Assembly: GCA_002441145.1 (NCBI GenBank) | Contig: DJVK01000010.1 | Location: 8,230 to 29,544 of the forward strand | Direction of reading: 5' to 3' | Length of the DNA stretch: 21,315 nucleotides | DNA from: Candidatus Saccharibacteria bacterium UBA6258 | GTDB taxonomy: Bacteria > Patescibacteriota > Saccharimonadia > Saccharimonadales > Saccharimonadaceae | Shown: positions 6,493-13,898 of the stretch, in pieces | Layout: each line of letters opens with the position of its first letter | Numbering within the stretch: the stretch's first letter is position 1 | The notes under the pieces: generated by a model | Databases searched by the model: none | Told to the model about the DNA's origin: nothing | Seen by the model: the letters and a program-made list of their open reading frames with translations, nothing else | Program-made: the position numbers and the translations under genes

Positions 6493-7683
6493 CTAAGATT
6501 CGTCAGTGTTCTTGTTTTTCTTGCGTCGGCGCAAGAAAGCCGGAGTGTCATCGTCATCCTCTTCGGCGGCGTGGTTCCAGATATTGTGAGTAGGCTCTTC
6601 GGCGAATGCCGCGGCGGCATCAGCTTTACTAAGCTCCATGTCGATTGCCTCAACAGCGTTGTCGACACTGAGGCCCTTGTCTACAGCACCAGGGGTAGCA
6701 AGTTCAGCGGCCTGCTGGTGGAAATATGCACTGTCAAAGCCGGTTGCGATGACGGTGATAATAAGCTCATCTTCGAGCTCTGGCTTAAGTGTCGCACCAA
6801 AGATGATGTTCGCGTCTGGCGAAACAGCACTCGTGATGATTTCTGCCGCTTCCTGGATTTCAGACATACTCATGTCGTAGCCACCAGTAACGTTAAACAA
6901 TACACCCTTCGCGCCATCGATAGACACTTCAATAAGCGGTGATTCGATTGCTTGCTGGGCAGCTTGCGCAGCTCGGTCATCGCCGCTTGCACGACCAATA
7001 CCCATTAATGCGCTACCTGCGTTGCTCATAATCGCCTTCACATCTGCGAAGTCGAGGTTAATCAAACCATGTTCGGTAATAAGCTCCGAAATACCCTGAA
7101 CACCTTGGCGCAATACGTCGTCAGCAATCTTGAAGGTTTCAAGAAGTGGTGTACGGCGATCGATTGTCTGAAGTAGGCGATCGTTAGGAATAGTGATAAG
7201 TGTATCCACTTGCTTGCCAAGCTGAGCAATTGCCCATTCAGCGTTCGTGCGACGCTTTTCGCCCTCGAAGCTGAAAGGCTTCGTAGCGACACCGACGACA
7301 AGGATGCCCATGTCACGAGCGATTTCTGCGACGACGTGTCCAGCGCCACTACCGGTGCCGCCGCCGGCACCGATGGTTACGAACACCATATCCGCACCTT
7401 CGATTGCATCGCGAATTTCGTCACTCGATTCACGAGCGGCCGCTTCACCGACGCTAGGGTCGGCGCCAGCGCCAAGACCATTGGTCGTATTATGACCAAG
7501 GTGAATTTTGATATCAGCTCTAGAGTTGTGCAACGCCTGAGCGTCAGTATTCATGGCGATAAACTGGACGCCCGTCAAGCCGGCGTCTTTCATGCGGTTT
7601 ACAGCGGAACCACCGGCTCCACCGACACCAACTACTTTGATGCTGGCAAAGGTCTGTATCTCGCTTGGTTTAATTTCAGGCAT
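6493..7683 (-). CDS. ftsZ: Cell division protein FtsZ
   Basis: Tubulin-like GTPase that polymerises into the division ring at midcell. 396 aa, normal length. Landmarks: KVVGVGGAGGSAVNRM (16-31), the tubulin signature GAGGGTGSGAG (105-115), the T7 synergy loop NLDFADV (209-215) that completes the GTPase site of the next subunit, and a variable linker followed by the C-terminal peptide DDDDTPAFLRRRKKNK (376-391), which is the docking site for FtsA and other partners. It lies downstream of ftsA and has its own promoter in the 79-nt gap, with ribosome site AAGGGGAG about 12 nt before the ATG. nrdR follows at once, its ribosome site directly behind the ftsZ stop codon. Confidence 0.98.
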   Translation of the reverse strand: MPEIKPSEIQTFASIKVVGVGGAGGSAVNRMKDAGLTGVQFIAMNTDAQALHNSRADIKIHLGHNTTNGLGAGADPSVGEAAARESSDEIRDAIEGADMVFVTIGAGGGTGSGAGHVVAEIARDMGILVVGVATKPFSFEGEKRRTNAEWAIAQLGKQVDTLITIPNDRLLQTIDRRTPLLETFKIADDVLRQGVQGISELITEHGLINLDFADVKAIMSNAGSALMGIGRASGDDRAAQAAQQAIESPLIEVSIDGAKGVLFNVTGGYDMSMSEIQEAAEIITSAVSPDANIIFGATLKPELEDELIITVIATGFDSAYFHQQAAELATPGAVDKGLSVDNAVEAIDMELSKADAAAAFAEEPTHNIWNHAAEEDDDDTPAFLRRRKKNKNTDES

Positions 7684-7729
7684 TACGTACGTTTCTCCCC
7701 TTACTCATATCGAATAACTATCTTATACT

Positions 7730-7758
7730 AGTATACCATTATTGTTCAGTAAATGTAA
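7730..7758 (-). promoter_or_regulatory. Promoter for ftsZ
   Basis: On the minus strand TTACAT (7758-7753), a 17-nt spacer and TATACT (7735-7730), preceded by TGG, form an extended -10 sigma-70-type promoter directly behind the ftsA stop. It predicts a leader of about 40 nt holding the ftsZ ribosome site. A second box, TAGTATAA, overlaps just downstream with TTTACT 17 nt ahead of it, so the exact start is uncertain. Confidence 0.65.
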
Positions 7759-7762
7759 TCTA

Positions 7763-9010
7763 TCAGGCTTTGAATCGGCCAAGAAAATCAGATAAGAATC
7801 CGCTCGCAGCTTTAGCGACACCAGCGCCAGCCTTGCCATGCGCTTTCTGGTGAGCGGCGGCTTTACCATGGCCACCTTCGGCATCAATAAGCATCAAGCC
7901 AACTGCAGTAGCATATTCTGGCTTGTCGATATTGTCAGCAACGCCGCCATATCCGCTGGATTTGCCGATTCGTACCGCAAGGCCCAGTTGCGTCTTTGCG
8001 AACTCGGTCATGCCTTTCATTTGTGAGGCACCACCAGTCAAGACAACGCCGCTTGGAAGTTGGCCAGCACGACCAGCTTTTTTAAGTTCTTTTTGCACAG
8101 CTTCGAAGATTTCCTCGAGTCGCGCTTCGACAATCTCGTCAATCTCACTCGCGTCAAAAGTAAAGACTTCTTTTTCGTGCTTGATACTGATACCTTCTGT
8201 CTGCTTACGAGGAGCGGCTGATGCGTGACCAACTTTTACCTTTTCGGCAATCTCAGGATCTGTCTTAAGGCCGATCGCCAAGTCGTTTGTAACATTTGAT
8301 CCACCAAGAGGAACGACTCCTACATATTGCAAATCACCTTCTTCGAATACTGCGACGCTGGTCGTCGCTCCACCCATATCAATAACGGCGACGCCGCTTT
8401 CGATTTGGCTCTCGGATAATACTGCCTTCGCAGAAGCAAGCACCGATGGCACGACGCCATTTGGAATAACGGTAGCCATTTCTGATGCTTTTCGTAGGTT
8501 AACGACATACGGTGCCATTGCTGAAATAACATTCGCGCTGATTTCGAGGCGCGTTCCATTCATACCAACAGGATCTTTGATATTCCCCTGACCATCCAGC
8601 GTATAGCTATGCGGAACAACTTCAAGTACCTCACGGTTTGCAGGTACCTTGCCCGTTGTGGCGACTTCTTCGATACGCATTAAGTCGTCTTCGTTAATTT
8701 CATGATTCGCCATTCCGACGGCGATCATTCCATCAGCTTTAGTGCTGATAATATGAGATCCGTTGACACTAATGGTCGCCTGATTAACTTCGTAGCCGCT
8801 CATTCGTTCAGCTTCGCCGAGGGCGGCATCGATTGCATGAGCGGGGCCGTTAAGATTAACGACTGTACCCTTACGCATACCACTGTTTGGTGATTTTCCG
8901 ACACCGACGATTGTCGGGATGCCGGTCGCCGCATCGATGTGCCCCACAACACAACGGACTGTCGTTGTGCCAATATCAATGCCGACTGCGTATCGAGAAT
9001 TTTCTTGCAT
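7763..9010 (-). CDS. ftsA: Cell division protein FtsA
   Basis: Actin-like ATPase that tethers FtsZ filaments to the membrane and recruits the divisome. 415 aa. Actin-fold motifs: phosphate-1 VGIDIGTTTVRCVVG near the N-terminus, phosphate-2 VAVIDMGGATTSVAVFE, and the adenosine motif GVVLTGGASQMKG. Near the C-terminus a linker rich in Gly, Ala, His and Lys (two HGKA units) leads into ASGFLSDFLGRFKA, an amphipathic membrane-targeting helix as in other FtsA proteins. Start choice: two ATGs, at 9016 and 9010, are in frame. The extended -10 box TGGTATAAT ends 7 nt before the ATG at 9010, so a transcript from that promoter would begin about there and exclude the first ATG. No ribosome site is present, so the mRNA is predicted to be leaderless. 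ftsZ follows after 79 nt. Confidence 0.96.
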   Translation of the reverse strand: MQENSRYAVGIDIGTTTVRCVVGHIDAATGIPTIVGVGKSPNSGMRKGTVVNLNGPAHAIDAALGEAERMSGYEVNQATISVNGSHIISTKADGMIAVGMANHEINEDDLMRIEEVATTGKVPANREVLEVVPHSYTLDGQGNIKDPVGMNGTRLEISANVISAMAPYVVNLRKASEMATVIPNGVVPSVLASAKAVLSESQIESGVAVIDMGGATTSVAVFEEGDLQYVGVVPLGGSNVTNDLAIGLKTDPEIAEKVKVGHASAAPRKQTEGISIKHEKEVFTFDASEIDEIVEARLEEIFEAVQKELKKAGRAGQLPSGVVLTGGASQMKGMTEFAKTQLGLAVRIGKSSGYGGVADNIDKPEYATAVGLMLIDAEGGHGKAAAHQKAHGKAGAGVAKAASGFLSDFLGRFKA

Positions 9011-9017
9011 ATGCATT

Positions 9018-9026
9018 ATTATACCA
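9018..9026 (-). promoter_or_regulatory. Extended -10 promoter giving a leaderless ftsA mRNA
   Basis: The minus strand reads TGGTATAAT (9026-9018) in the 35-nt gap between map and ftsA, a perfect TATAAT with the TGn extension. The -35 region is weak (GTATTT at 17 nt), as is usual for extended -10 promoters. Seven nt separate it from the ftsA ATG at 9010, so transcription should begin at or 1 nt before the start codon. Confidence 0.75.
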
Positions 9027-9045
9027 TAGAGCTTACGGATAAATA

Positions 9046-9810
9046 CTAGAGTGAAGTAATTATTTCTGCACCGTTTTCGGTAATCAAAACCGTGTGTTCA
9101 AAGTGTGCAGCGAGAGTGCCGTCACGCGAAGCAAACGTCCATTCATCATCAAGCGTTACGACTTTTTCACTGCCTAACGTTGCCATAGGTTCGATAGCTA
9201 TCGTGTCGCCAGGCTTCAGTAATACACCCGTGCCCTTACGCCCTACGTTCGGAATATCAGGTGGCATATGCATCTTTAGCCCCACACCATGACCAACTAG
9301 TTCTCGAATGATGCCCAGCTTACCTTCGCGTAAAACCTTCTCGACAGCCGCAGCGATATCTCCGGTATATACCGGGCCTTTGATAGCATCAATACCAGCA
9401 TATAAACTCCGCTCTGTCGTGTTGATCAAATGCTTTGCAGCACCGGTAGGCTGGTCATCAACGACCATAGTAAACGCACTGTCGGTCTTCATATCTTTAT
9501 AGGTGACAACCAGATCAAAGCTGACGACGTCGCCTTTTTCAAACACATAGTCAGTCGGTACGCCATGAACAACTTCATCGTTAGTGCTGATACAAATCAC
9601 GCCCGGAAAGTTGACTTCGCTTGTTTTATACGTTGCAATCGCCCCGTAGTGTTTAATGCGGCCTTCGACGAACGCATCGACATCTTTTTCTGACATGCCC
9701 GCGTGAATAAATTCTCGGATATCAGCAAAAATGTGAGCGATAATTTTACCGCCTTCGCGCATCGCCTGAATTTGTTCAGGCGTCTTTAGGCCAGTTACGA
9801 GGGCTGACAT
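9046..9810 (-). CDS. map: Methionine aminopeptidase, type I
   Basis: Removes the initiator methionine from new proteins after deformylation. 254 aa, close to the 264 aa of the E. coli enzyme. All five metal ligands of the pita-bread fold are visible: Asp99 (SFDL), Asp110 (KTDSAF), His174 (GHGVG), Glu207 (AIEPMA) and Glu238 (FEHTVLI), plus the substrate His82 (DEVVHGVP). There is no N-terminal zinc-finger extension. The ATG at 9810 overlaps the end of adk by 16 nt, so translation is probably coupled. The adk-map pair is a standard bacterial arrangement, and here it sits with rpsU, while def and fmt, acting in the same N-terminal processing pathway, are on the other strand of this window. Confidence 0.97.
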   Translation of the reverse strand: MSALVTGLKTPEQIQAMREGGKIIAHIFADIREFIHAGMSEKDVDAFVEGRIKHYGAIATYKTSEVNFPGVICISTNDEVVHGVPTDYVFEKGDVVSFDLVVTYKDMKTDSAFTMVVDDQPTGAAKHLINTTERSLYAGIDAIKGPVYTGDIAAAVEKVLREGKLGIIRELVGHGVGLKMHMPPDIPNVGRKGTGVLLKPGDTIAIEPMATLGSEKVVTLDDEWTFASRDGTLAAHFEHTVLITENGAEIITSL

Positions 9811-10349
9811 GCCTCATTGACCTCTGTGAAGATACGGTCATGCACTTCACCGGCAGTTCCGGTGCCATCTAGGTGAACAATCTTGATACCCTGCTCGGCA
9901 AAGATGCCGAGGACTGGATACATTTTTTGGCGATAAATCGTCATACGTTTTGCGATTGTCTCTGGCGTGTCCTCCATGCGGCCACGAAGCTCGAGCCGGC
10001 TCATGATTTCACCTTCAGGAACTTCGAGTGCGACAACGACATCAATATGTTCGTTGTTTTGTTCCATATAATCAGCTAGCCACTCGGCCTGATCCTTGGT
10101 ACGAGGAAAACCGTCGACAATGATATTTTTATATTGCTTCGCCTTGGCTTCTTGAATTGCCTCATTGAATACTTCGTACGTCAGTTCGTCGCTAACGAGC
10201 TCGCCCGATTTAAGCACTTCGATGACGGCAGGGTCGCTACTATTGCGTAGCATTTCACCCGTGCTCAACCACTTCCATCCTTGGCGGACTGCCAACATTT
10301 GTCCCTGCATGCTTTTACCTGCACCTGTCGGACCAAATAATAAAATCAT
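9795..10349 (-). CDS. adk: Adenylate kinase (nucleoside monophosphate kinase family)
   Basis: Interconverts ATP + AMP and 2 ADP. 184 aa, the short form: only a brief segment (LRGRMEDTPETIAKR, 121-135) stands where long bacterial enzymes carry the LID domain. The P-loop is GPTGAGKSMQG (6-16), with Ser-Met in place of the usual Gly-Thr after the lysine. The NMP-binding and catalytic stretch VDGFPRTKDQ (78-87) is conserved. Because the P-loop varies, another nucleoside monophosphate specificity is possible, though position next to map favours adenylate kinase. AAGGAG lies about 12 nt before the ATG, a rather long spacer. It lies 25 nt downstream of yqeY and overlaps map by 16 nt. Confidence 0.9.
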   Translation of the reverse strand: MILLFGPTGAGKSMQGQMLAVRQGWKWLSTGEMLRNSSDPAVIEVLKSGELVSDELTYEVFNEAIQEAKAKQYKNIIVDGFPRTKDQAEWLADYMEQNNEHIDVVVALEVPEGEIMSRLELRGRMEDTPETIAKRMTIYRQKMYPVLGIFAEQGIKIVHLDGTGTAGEVHDRIFTEVNEACQPS

Positions 10350-10374
10350 GTGTTTGTCTTACTCCTTACGGTCG

Positions 10375-10830
10375 TTACTTTGCTAATGCGTCTTTAACAA
10401 TGCGAGCAATCATTGCTCCGTCGGCAGTATTACCTACCTGCTGTTTTACGGCGCCAATTACCTGGCCCATTGCGGCCGGACCACTGACACCCATTTCGGC
10501 GATTTTTGCATCTACCACCACCCTTAGTTCATCTTCGCTCATTTGTGCAGGCAAATAAGCCTTTAAAATTTCAGCTTCTTTTTCTTCAGGTTCAGCTAGC
10601 TCAGGTCGAGCATTGTCACGATAAAGTTTTGCGCTTTCGATGCGCTTTTTTAATTCGCGAGCAACCACTTTTTCGATTTCTTCATCGCTTAACCCTTCGT
10701 CGCGCTTGCCTGTTGCTACTTCTTCATTCAAGATAGCGGCTTTAAGATTTCGTAATGTCTCCCCAACAAAACGATCGCCGCCAAGAAGGGCGGCTTTCGT
10801 TTCATCAATGATGCGCTGTTTCAGCGCCAT
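10375..10830 (-). CDS. yqeY: GatB/YqeY-domain protein
   Basis: 151 aa, the standard size of stand-alone YqeY. It shows the helical pattern of the family: MALKQRIIDETKAALLGGD at the start, a central LSDEEIEKVVARELKKRIES, AEILKAYLPAQMSEDEL, and the final VIGAVKQQVGNTADGAMIARI with its Gly/Asp-rich turn. The domain resembles the tRNA-binding tail of amidotransferase subunit GatB; the function of the free protein is not established, though a link to tRNA metabolism is usually assumed. It starts 4 nt after the rpsU stop and has no clear ribosome site of its own, which suggests coupling to rpsU. rpsU-yqeY is a conserved neighbour pair in many bacteria. Confidence 0.94.
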   Translation of the reverse strand: MALKQRIIDETKAALLGGDRFVGETLRNLKAAILNEEVATGKRDEGLSDEEIEKVVARELKKRIESAKLYRDNARPELAEPEEKEAEILKAYLPAQMSEDELRVVVDAKIAEMGVSGPAAMGQVIGAVKQQVGNTADGAMIARIVKDALAK

Positions 10831-10834
10831 TTGC

Positions 10835-11050
10835 TTAGCGGATTCCTAGGCGCATCTTCGCCAATTTATCTGCTTTGCGTTCCTTGCGGATGATTGCCTT
10901 TTGGCGTCGCTCAGTCTTCGAAAGCGGCTTAGCAAATCGCATCGAAGCCTTAGCTTCTGCGAGTACTCCGCTCTGTAGAACCTTGCGGTTGAAACGACGA
11001 ATGATGTTTTCGTTCGCTTCGCGTTCGTCTTTACGTGTTACTTGTACCAT
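10835..11050 (-). CDS. rpsU: Small ribosomal subunit protein bS21
   Basis: 71 aa, very basic, usual size for S21, which binds near the 3' end of 16S rRNA on the platform of the 30S subunit. The sequence begins MVQVTRKDEREANENIIRRF, the family N-terminus, followed by a C-terminal helix rich in Arg and Lys. Longer in-frame readings up to 11092 add 14 residues with no family similarity, and they overlap a promoter-like box, so the ATG at 11050 is chosen. Just before it stands AGGTAACGAT, offering at best a weak AGG ribosome site. It lies 60 nt after recJ and 4 nt before yqeY. Confidence 0.95.
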   Translation of the reverse strand: MVQVTRKDEREANENIIRRFNRKVLQSGVLAEAKASMRFAKPLSKTERRQKAIIRKERKADKLAKMRLGIR

Positions 11051-11060
11051 ATCGTTACCT

Positions 11061-11069
11061 ATTGTAACA
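11061..11069 (-). promoter_or_regulatory. Possible extended -10 promoter for rpsU
   Basis: On the minus strand TGTTACAAT (11069-11061) matches TGnTATAAT with one change. It ends 10 nt before the rpsU ATG, so the leader would be only about 4 nt. No terminator separates recJ from rpsU, so this may add to read-through rather than stand alone. Confidence 0.45.
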
Positions 11070-11110
11070 GATATACCACAGGCATGCAACAATATCCGCT
11101 CATCAGGCTG

Positions 11111-12796
11111 TTAAGAAGTTTCGAGATGCAGCAGTCTCCCCTCGACCGACCTGCGCCCGTTCCATTCGTTCACGGTCGGCTGGAACCAAACTGTCGCGTA
11201 GGTCCCTGGCTCAACAAACCAGTGATCGGGAGCGTTAAATGCTAGCAGTTGCAGCGTATTACCTAGTGAGTCCTTGGTTTCGAGCTTCACGTGTTGAGCC
11301 TCTGCGCCCATCCGTCGCGTATTCATGACGATGACGTCGGCGATTTTTAATACCGGTTCAGGATTGCCATTTCCGAACGGCTCCATGCGCGAAAGATCAG
11401 CCAGCAATGCTTCGTTGACTTCAGAATAATCTGCTATCGTTACATCCTCGCGCGGCAATAACAGTGCTTCTTGATTTTCTAAGTTGAGTGAATGATAGTG
11501 TTCGTTCACTCGTATACGGAACTGCTCTATATTGACCGTTGGCAGCGTCACGCCTGCCGCAAGTTTATGGCCACCCCCTTTAGTAATGATGTCATCACTT
11601 GCACGTATCGCATCAGCCGCGCTAAAACCGCCGTAACTTCGTGCAGATCCTTTGCTCACCTCGCCCAGTTCTTGCAGTACATACGTTGGTTTTTTATATT
11701 TCTCCAGTAATTTAGCCGCGACGATACCAATAATGCCGTGACTCCAATCCGCATGGCTCACCACTAGCACACGGTCGTATCGGTATTCTTCTGCCTGCAA
11801 GATAGCTGCTTTATAAATACTATCCTGCTCGCTACGTCGCGCGATATTCATCTCATCGAGCAGCTGCGCCCTCTCGAGTGCAAGCATACCTTCACGCGCA
11901 GTTAACATATCTAGCGCATGCTGCGCCGTTTCGAGCCGACCCGCCGCATTCATCCTTGGACCGAGTGCGAACCCTAAGCTACGCGCGTTGACCGCACTAG
12001 GCTCAACGGCAGAAACCACCATCAGCGCCTTCAACCCTGGCCTGCGAGTCTTTTTCAACACCTCTAGGCCCCAATACACATGCGTACGGTTCTCATCAAC
12101 GAGCGTCACGACGTCACATACGGTACCGAGCGCCACTAAATCCAATAGCCATTTTTCATGTCCTATTGGCAGACCGTCAATTCGTGTTTGCAATGCTTGC
12201 ACAAGCTTAAATGCCACGCCTACACCAGGTAAATCTAAAAATGGATACAGCGGCGCATCGTCTGCCGAGTTAATTAATCGCAAATCTTTATACTTATCTG
12301 GATTGTCTTGCAATAAACGCTTAGGGTTAATCACCGCTACGGCCGGTGGCTGCACGATAGCGACGTTATGGTGGTCGGTAACGATGACGTCGACGCCCAG
12401 TTCATTGGCGCGTATGATTTCTTTTTCACTCAAGCTACCGCAGTCGACGGTAATAATTAATTGCGCACCCTCTGCAGCAATGCGCTCGACAGCATCGACC
12501 GTCAGTCCATATCCTTCGACGAACCGATTAGGGATAAATGCCGATACGAACCTGTACCCAAAACTTTCTAACGCATCTAATAACACCGACGTGGCAGTGA
12601 GCCCATCAATGTCATAGTCCCCGTAAATCGTAATCTTTTCTTGCTTTTCGCGCGCGACCACGAGTCGCTCTACCGCTTTACCCATATCTGGCAACAAAAA
12701 GGGATCGTGTCGCTTTGAATAATCTGGATGTAAATATTCCTCGCGATTTGATTGATCAAACCCGCGAGCCTGTAAAATTTGCTCGAATAATGTCAT
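11111..12796 (-). CDS. recJ: Single-stranded-DNA-specific 5'-3' exonuclease RecJ
   Basis: 561 aa, normal for RecJ (577 aa in E. coli). It degrades single-stranded DNA from the 5' end in recombinational and mismatch repair. DHH-family motifs are clear: GDYDIDGLTATS (59-70), IITVDCG (114-120), VTDHHN (139-144), GLGTVCD-like ALGTVCDVV (222-230) and GPRMNAAGRL (279-288), all metal-binding. The DHHA1 domain has SHGIIGIVA (352-360) and GGGHKLAAG (407-415). The last ~130 residues fit the OB-fold substrate-binding domain. The ATG lies 3 nt after the stop of the winged-helix gene and has no ribosome site, so it is probably translated by coupling. rpsU follows after 60 nt. Confidence 0.97.
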   Translation of the reverse strand: MTLFEQILQARGFDQSNREEYLHPDYSKRHDPFLLPDMGKAVERLVVAREKQEKITIYGDYDIDGLTATSVLLDALESFGYRFVSAFIPNRFVEGYGLTVDAVERIAAEGAQLIITVDCGSLSEKEIIRANELGVDVIVTDHHNVAIVQPPAVAVINPKRLLQDNPDKYKDLRLINSADDAPLYPFLDLPGVGVAFKLVQALQTRIDGLPIGHEKWLLDLVALGTVCDVVTLVDENRTHVYWGLEVLKKTRRPGLKALMVVSAVEPSAVNARSLGFALGPRMNAAGRLETAQHALDMLTAREGMLALERAQLLDEMNIARRSEQDSIYKAAILQAEEYRYDRVLVVSHADWSHGIIGIVAAKLLEKYKKPTYVLQELGEVSKGSARSYGGFSAADAIRASDDIITKGGGHKLAAGVTLPTVNIEQFRIRVNEHYHSLNLENQEALLLPREDVTIADYSEVNEALLADLSRMEPFGNGNPEPVLKIADVIVMNTRRMGAEAQHVKLETKDSLGNTLQLLAFNAPDHWFVEPGTYATVWFQPTVNEWNGRRSVEGRLLHLETS

Positions 12797-12799
12797 AGA

Positions 12800-13123
12800 C
12801 TATAGATCAGTTGATGTACGTTTTGGGCGGCCAATGCTCGCCTGTTGCTGCGACTTGATAACGATACTCTGAAGTTCTTTAAAGATTGGGAATTGCTTGT
12901 TCGTCGAGTAGATCTTTGTATTACCCTGTTTTTCACCATGTAAAAATCCAACTTTTTCGAGACGCTTAAGTTCGCGCTGAATATTACCCGGGTCTTCCTT
13001 GATAAGTTTCGCAAGACCGCGAACGTGTGTATGAAAATCAGGATACTTGGCGTATACCACCACTATCTTTCGTCGCACACGAGATGTAATAAAAACGTCT
13101 AACATTGGATTCTTCGCATTCAC
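12800..13123 (-). CDS. Small winged helix-turn-helix transcriptional regulator
   Basis: 107 aa. Residues 13-75 form a winged helix of the ArsR/MarR-like kind common in CPR and archaea: SRVRRKIVVVYAKYPDF (helix 1), VRGLAKLIKEDPGNIQREL (helices 2 and 3, the recognition helix around GNIQRELKRL), then KVGFLHGEKQGNTKIYSTN (the wing). FPIFKELQSIV (78-88) matches the end of regulators often found beside nucleotidyltransferase or minimal toxin-like genes, but no such gene is next to it here. The target is unknown; self-regulation or control of recJ are possibilities. The GTG at 13123 opens the frame but almost touches AGGGAA; the Met at residue 7 (13105) is an alternative start. It is preceded by its own promoter and is 3 nt from recJ. 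Confidence 0.8.
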   Translation of the reverse strand: MNAKNPMLDVFITSRVRRKIVVVYAKYPDFHTHVRGLAKLIKEDPGNIQRELKRLEKVGFLHGEKQGNTKIYSTNKQFPIFKELQSIVIKSQQQASIGRPKRTSTDL

Positions 13124-13146
13124 TTCCCTAAATACTGTTGCTTTTT

Positions 13147-13175
13147 ATTCTACATTTTTACAACGCAGATTGCAA
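13147..13175 (-). promoter_or_regulatory. Sigma-70-type promoter for the winged-helix gene and recJ
   Basis: On the minus strand TTGCAA (13175-13170), a 17-nt spacer and TAGAAT (13152-13147), in the 68-nt gap behind the phosphoribosyltransferase-like gene. It predicts a short leader of about 17 nt before the GTG start. Confidence 0.55.
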
Positions 13176-13191
13176 CCCCACTTAGGCGTTT

Positions 13192-13848
13192 TTATCGCCA
13201 GTTCAGAACGATTTGGTTTATCTTGGCGACGGTTTCTTCGTGTGTCGGGATGTCGTTATCGTCAAAATAATGATCAACTCCCATGAAGTTTTCTTTGACA
13301 TCAAGGATATGCAGTTCGTCCGCGGCAATGTGCAACATGTCGACTGCGGGTATCGTGGCAACTGGTGCCACGACGATGAGTCGATGGATGCGAATCGGCT
13401 TTAAGAAATCGATCGCGACCGCAAGTGTCGCACCATCGCTAAAGCTATCTGAGACTAATATAACAACGCGATCACGCAACATGTCCTTATCAATCATTCC
13501 GCCGTCGCCGATTAGTCGATTGATTCGGCTGAACGCTTGACGTTTCTGATCATCAAGGTATCCATGGAACTCGCTGGTATACTCTTCGATTTCTCCCGAA
13601 GAAAACTCGCTATTATACGTAAAGTTACCACTTTGAGAAACCGCACCAAAACTCATGCTCTCACCCGGAACTTCGATACCTTCGGTAAGCAGCATCGTCA
13701 GAATGCAGTGAAGTTGCGATGCGATTTGCTCGCCCACAAGAACCCCGCCATCACTTAGCGCAACGACGGCGCAGTTTTCATATCGATATCTTTCAAGCAA
13801 CTGGGCAGCCAGCATCTGGCCCGCCTGTGCTCGATTCTCAAAATACAT
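13192..13848 (-). CDS. Phosphoribosyltransferase-like protein (type I PRTase fold) with altered PRPP loop
   Basis: 218 aa. It opens with YFENRAQAGQMLAAQLLERY, the typical start of stand-alone bacterial PRTase-domain proteins of unknown substrate, then VVALSDGGVLVGEQIA (28-43), matching the ALPRGGVPVA strand-turn. The PRPP-binding loop is recognisable at RVVILVSDSFSDGATLAVAI (127-146), but the usual two acidic residues and Thr-Gly of DDxxxTGAT have become SDSFSDGAT. PRPP binding may be altered or lost. The middle (residues 70-110) is family-typical only in length. It is divergent from priA; their start codons are 50 nt apart. No ribosome site precedes the ATG; TAGTAT lies 6 nt upstream, so its mRNA may be leaderless. 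The winged-helix gene follows after 68 nt. Confidence 0.8.
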   Translation of the reverse strand: MYFENRAQAGQMLAAQLLERYRYENCAVVALSDGGVLVGEQIASQLHCILTMLLTEGIEVPGESMSFGAVSQSGNFTYNSEFSSGEIEEYTSEFHGYLDDQKRQAFSRINRLIGDGGMIDKDMLRDRVVILVSDSFSDGATLAVAIDFLKPIRIHRLIVVAPVATIPAVDMLHIAADELHILDVKENFMGVDHYFDDNDIPTHEETVAKINQIVLNWR

Positions 13849-13898
13849 ATGCTTATACTAACGTTTTTAGTGGTTTCAAACAAGGTATAATGAGGCGT
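13849..13898. promoter_or_regulatory. Divergent promoter region between the PRTase-like gene and priA
   Basis: The 50 nt between the two start codons carry back-to-back -10 boxes. On the plus strand TATAAT (13886-13891) is followed by 7 nt and the priA ATG. On the minus strand TAGTAT is followed by 6 nt (AAGCAT) and the PRTase-like ATG. Neither gene has a Shine-Dalgarno sequence. Both transcripts would begin at or within 1 nt of the start codon. The priA box is strong; the other is weaker. Confidence 0.65.

Noticed and set aside
6472..6942. A 156-codon open frame on the plus strand across nrdR/ftsZ
   Set aside because: Antisense to two firmly identified genes, with no ribosome site or recognisable domain.
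11051..11092. 14-residue longer start for ribosomal protein S21
   Set aside because: The extra residues are unlike the family and overlap a promoter-like box.
11988..12617. A 209-codon open frame on the plus strand inside recJ
   Set aside because: It lies fully antisense to recJ, whose motifs are intact; its translation is low in family-like features and rich in Ser/Thr, as expected for a shadow frame.
13183..13199. GGCG...CGCC hairpin at the end of the PRTase-like gene as a terminator
   Set aside because: Only 4 bp, overlaps the stop codon, and no U-run follows.
13719..13898. N-terminal extension of PriA by 60 residues
   Set aside because: The extension is antisense to the PRTase-like gene, lacks similarity to PriA, and lies upstream of the TATAAT that sits 7 nt before the chosen ATG.
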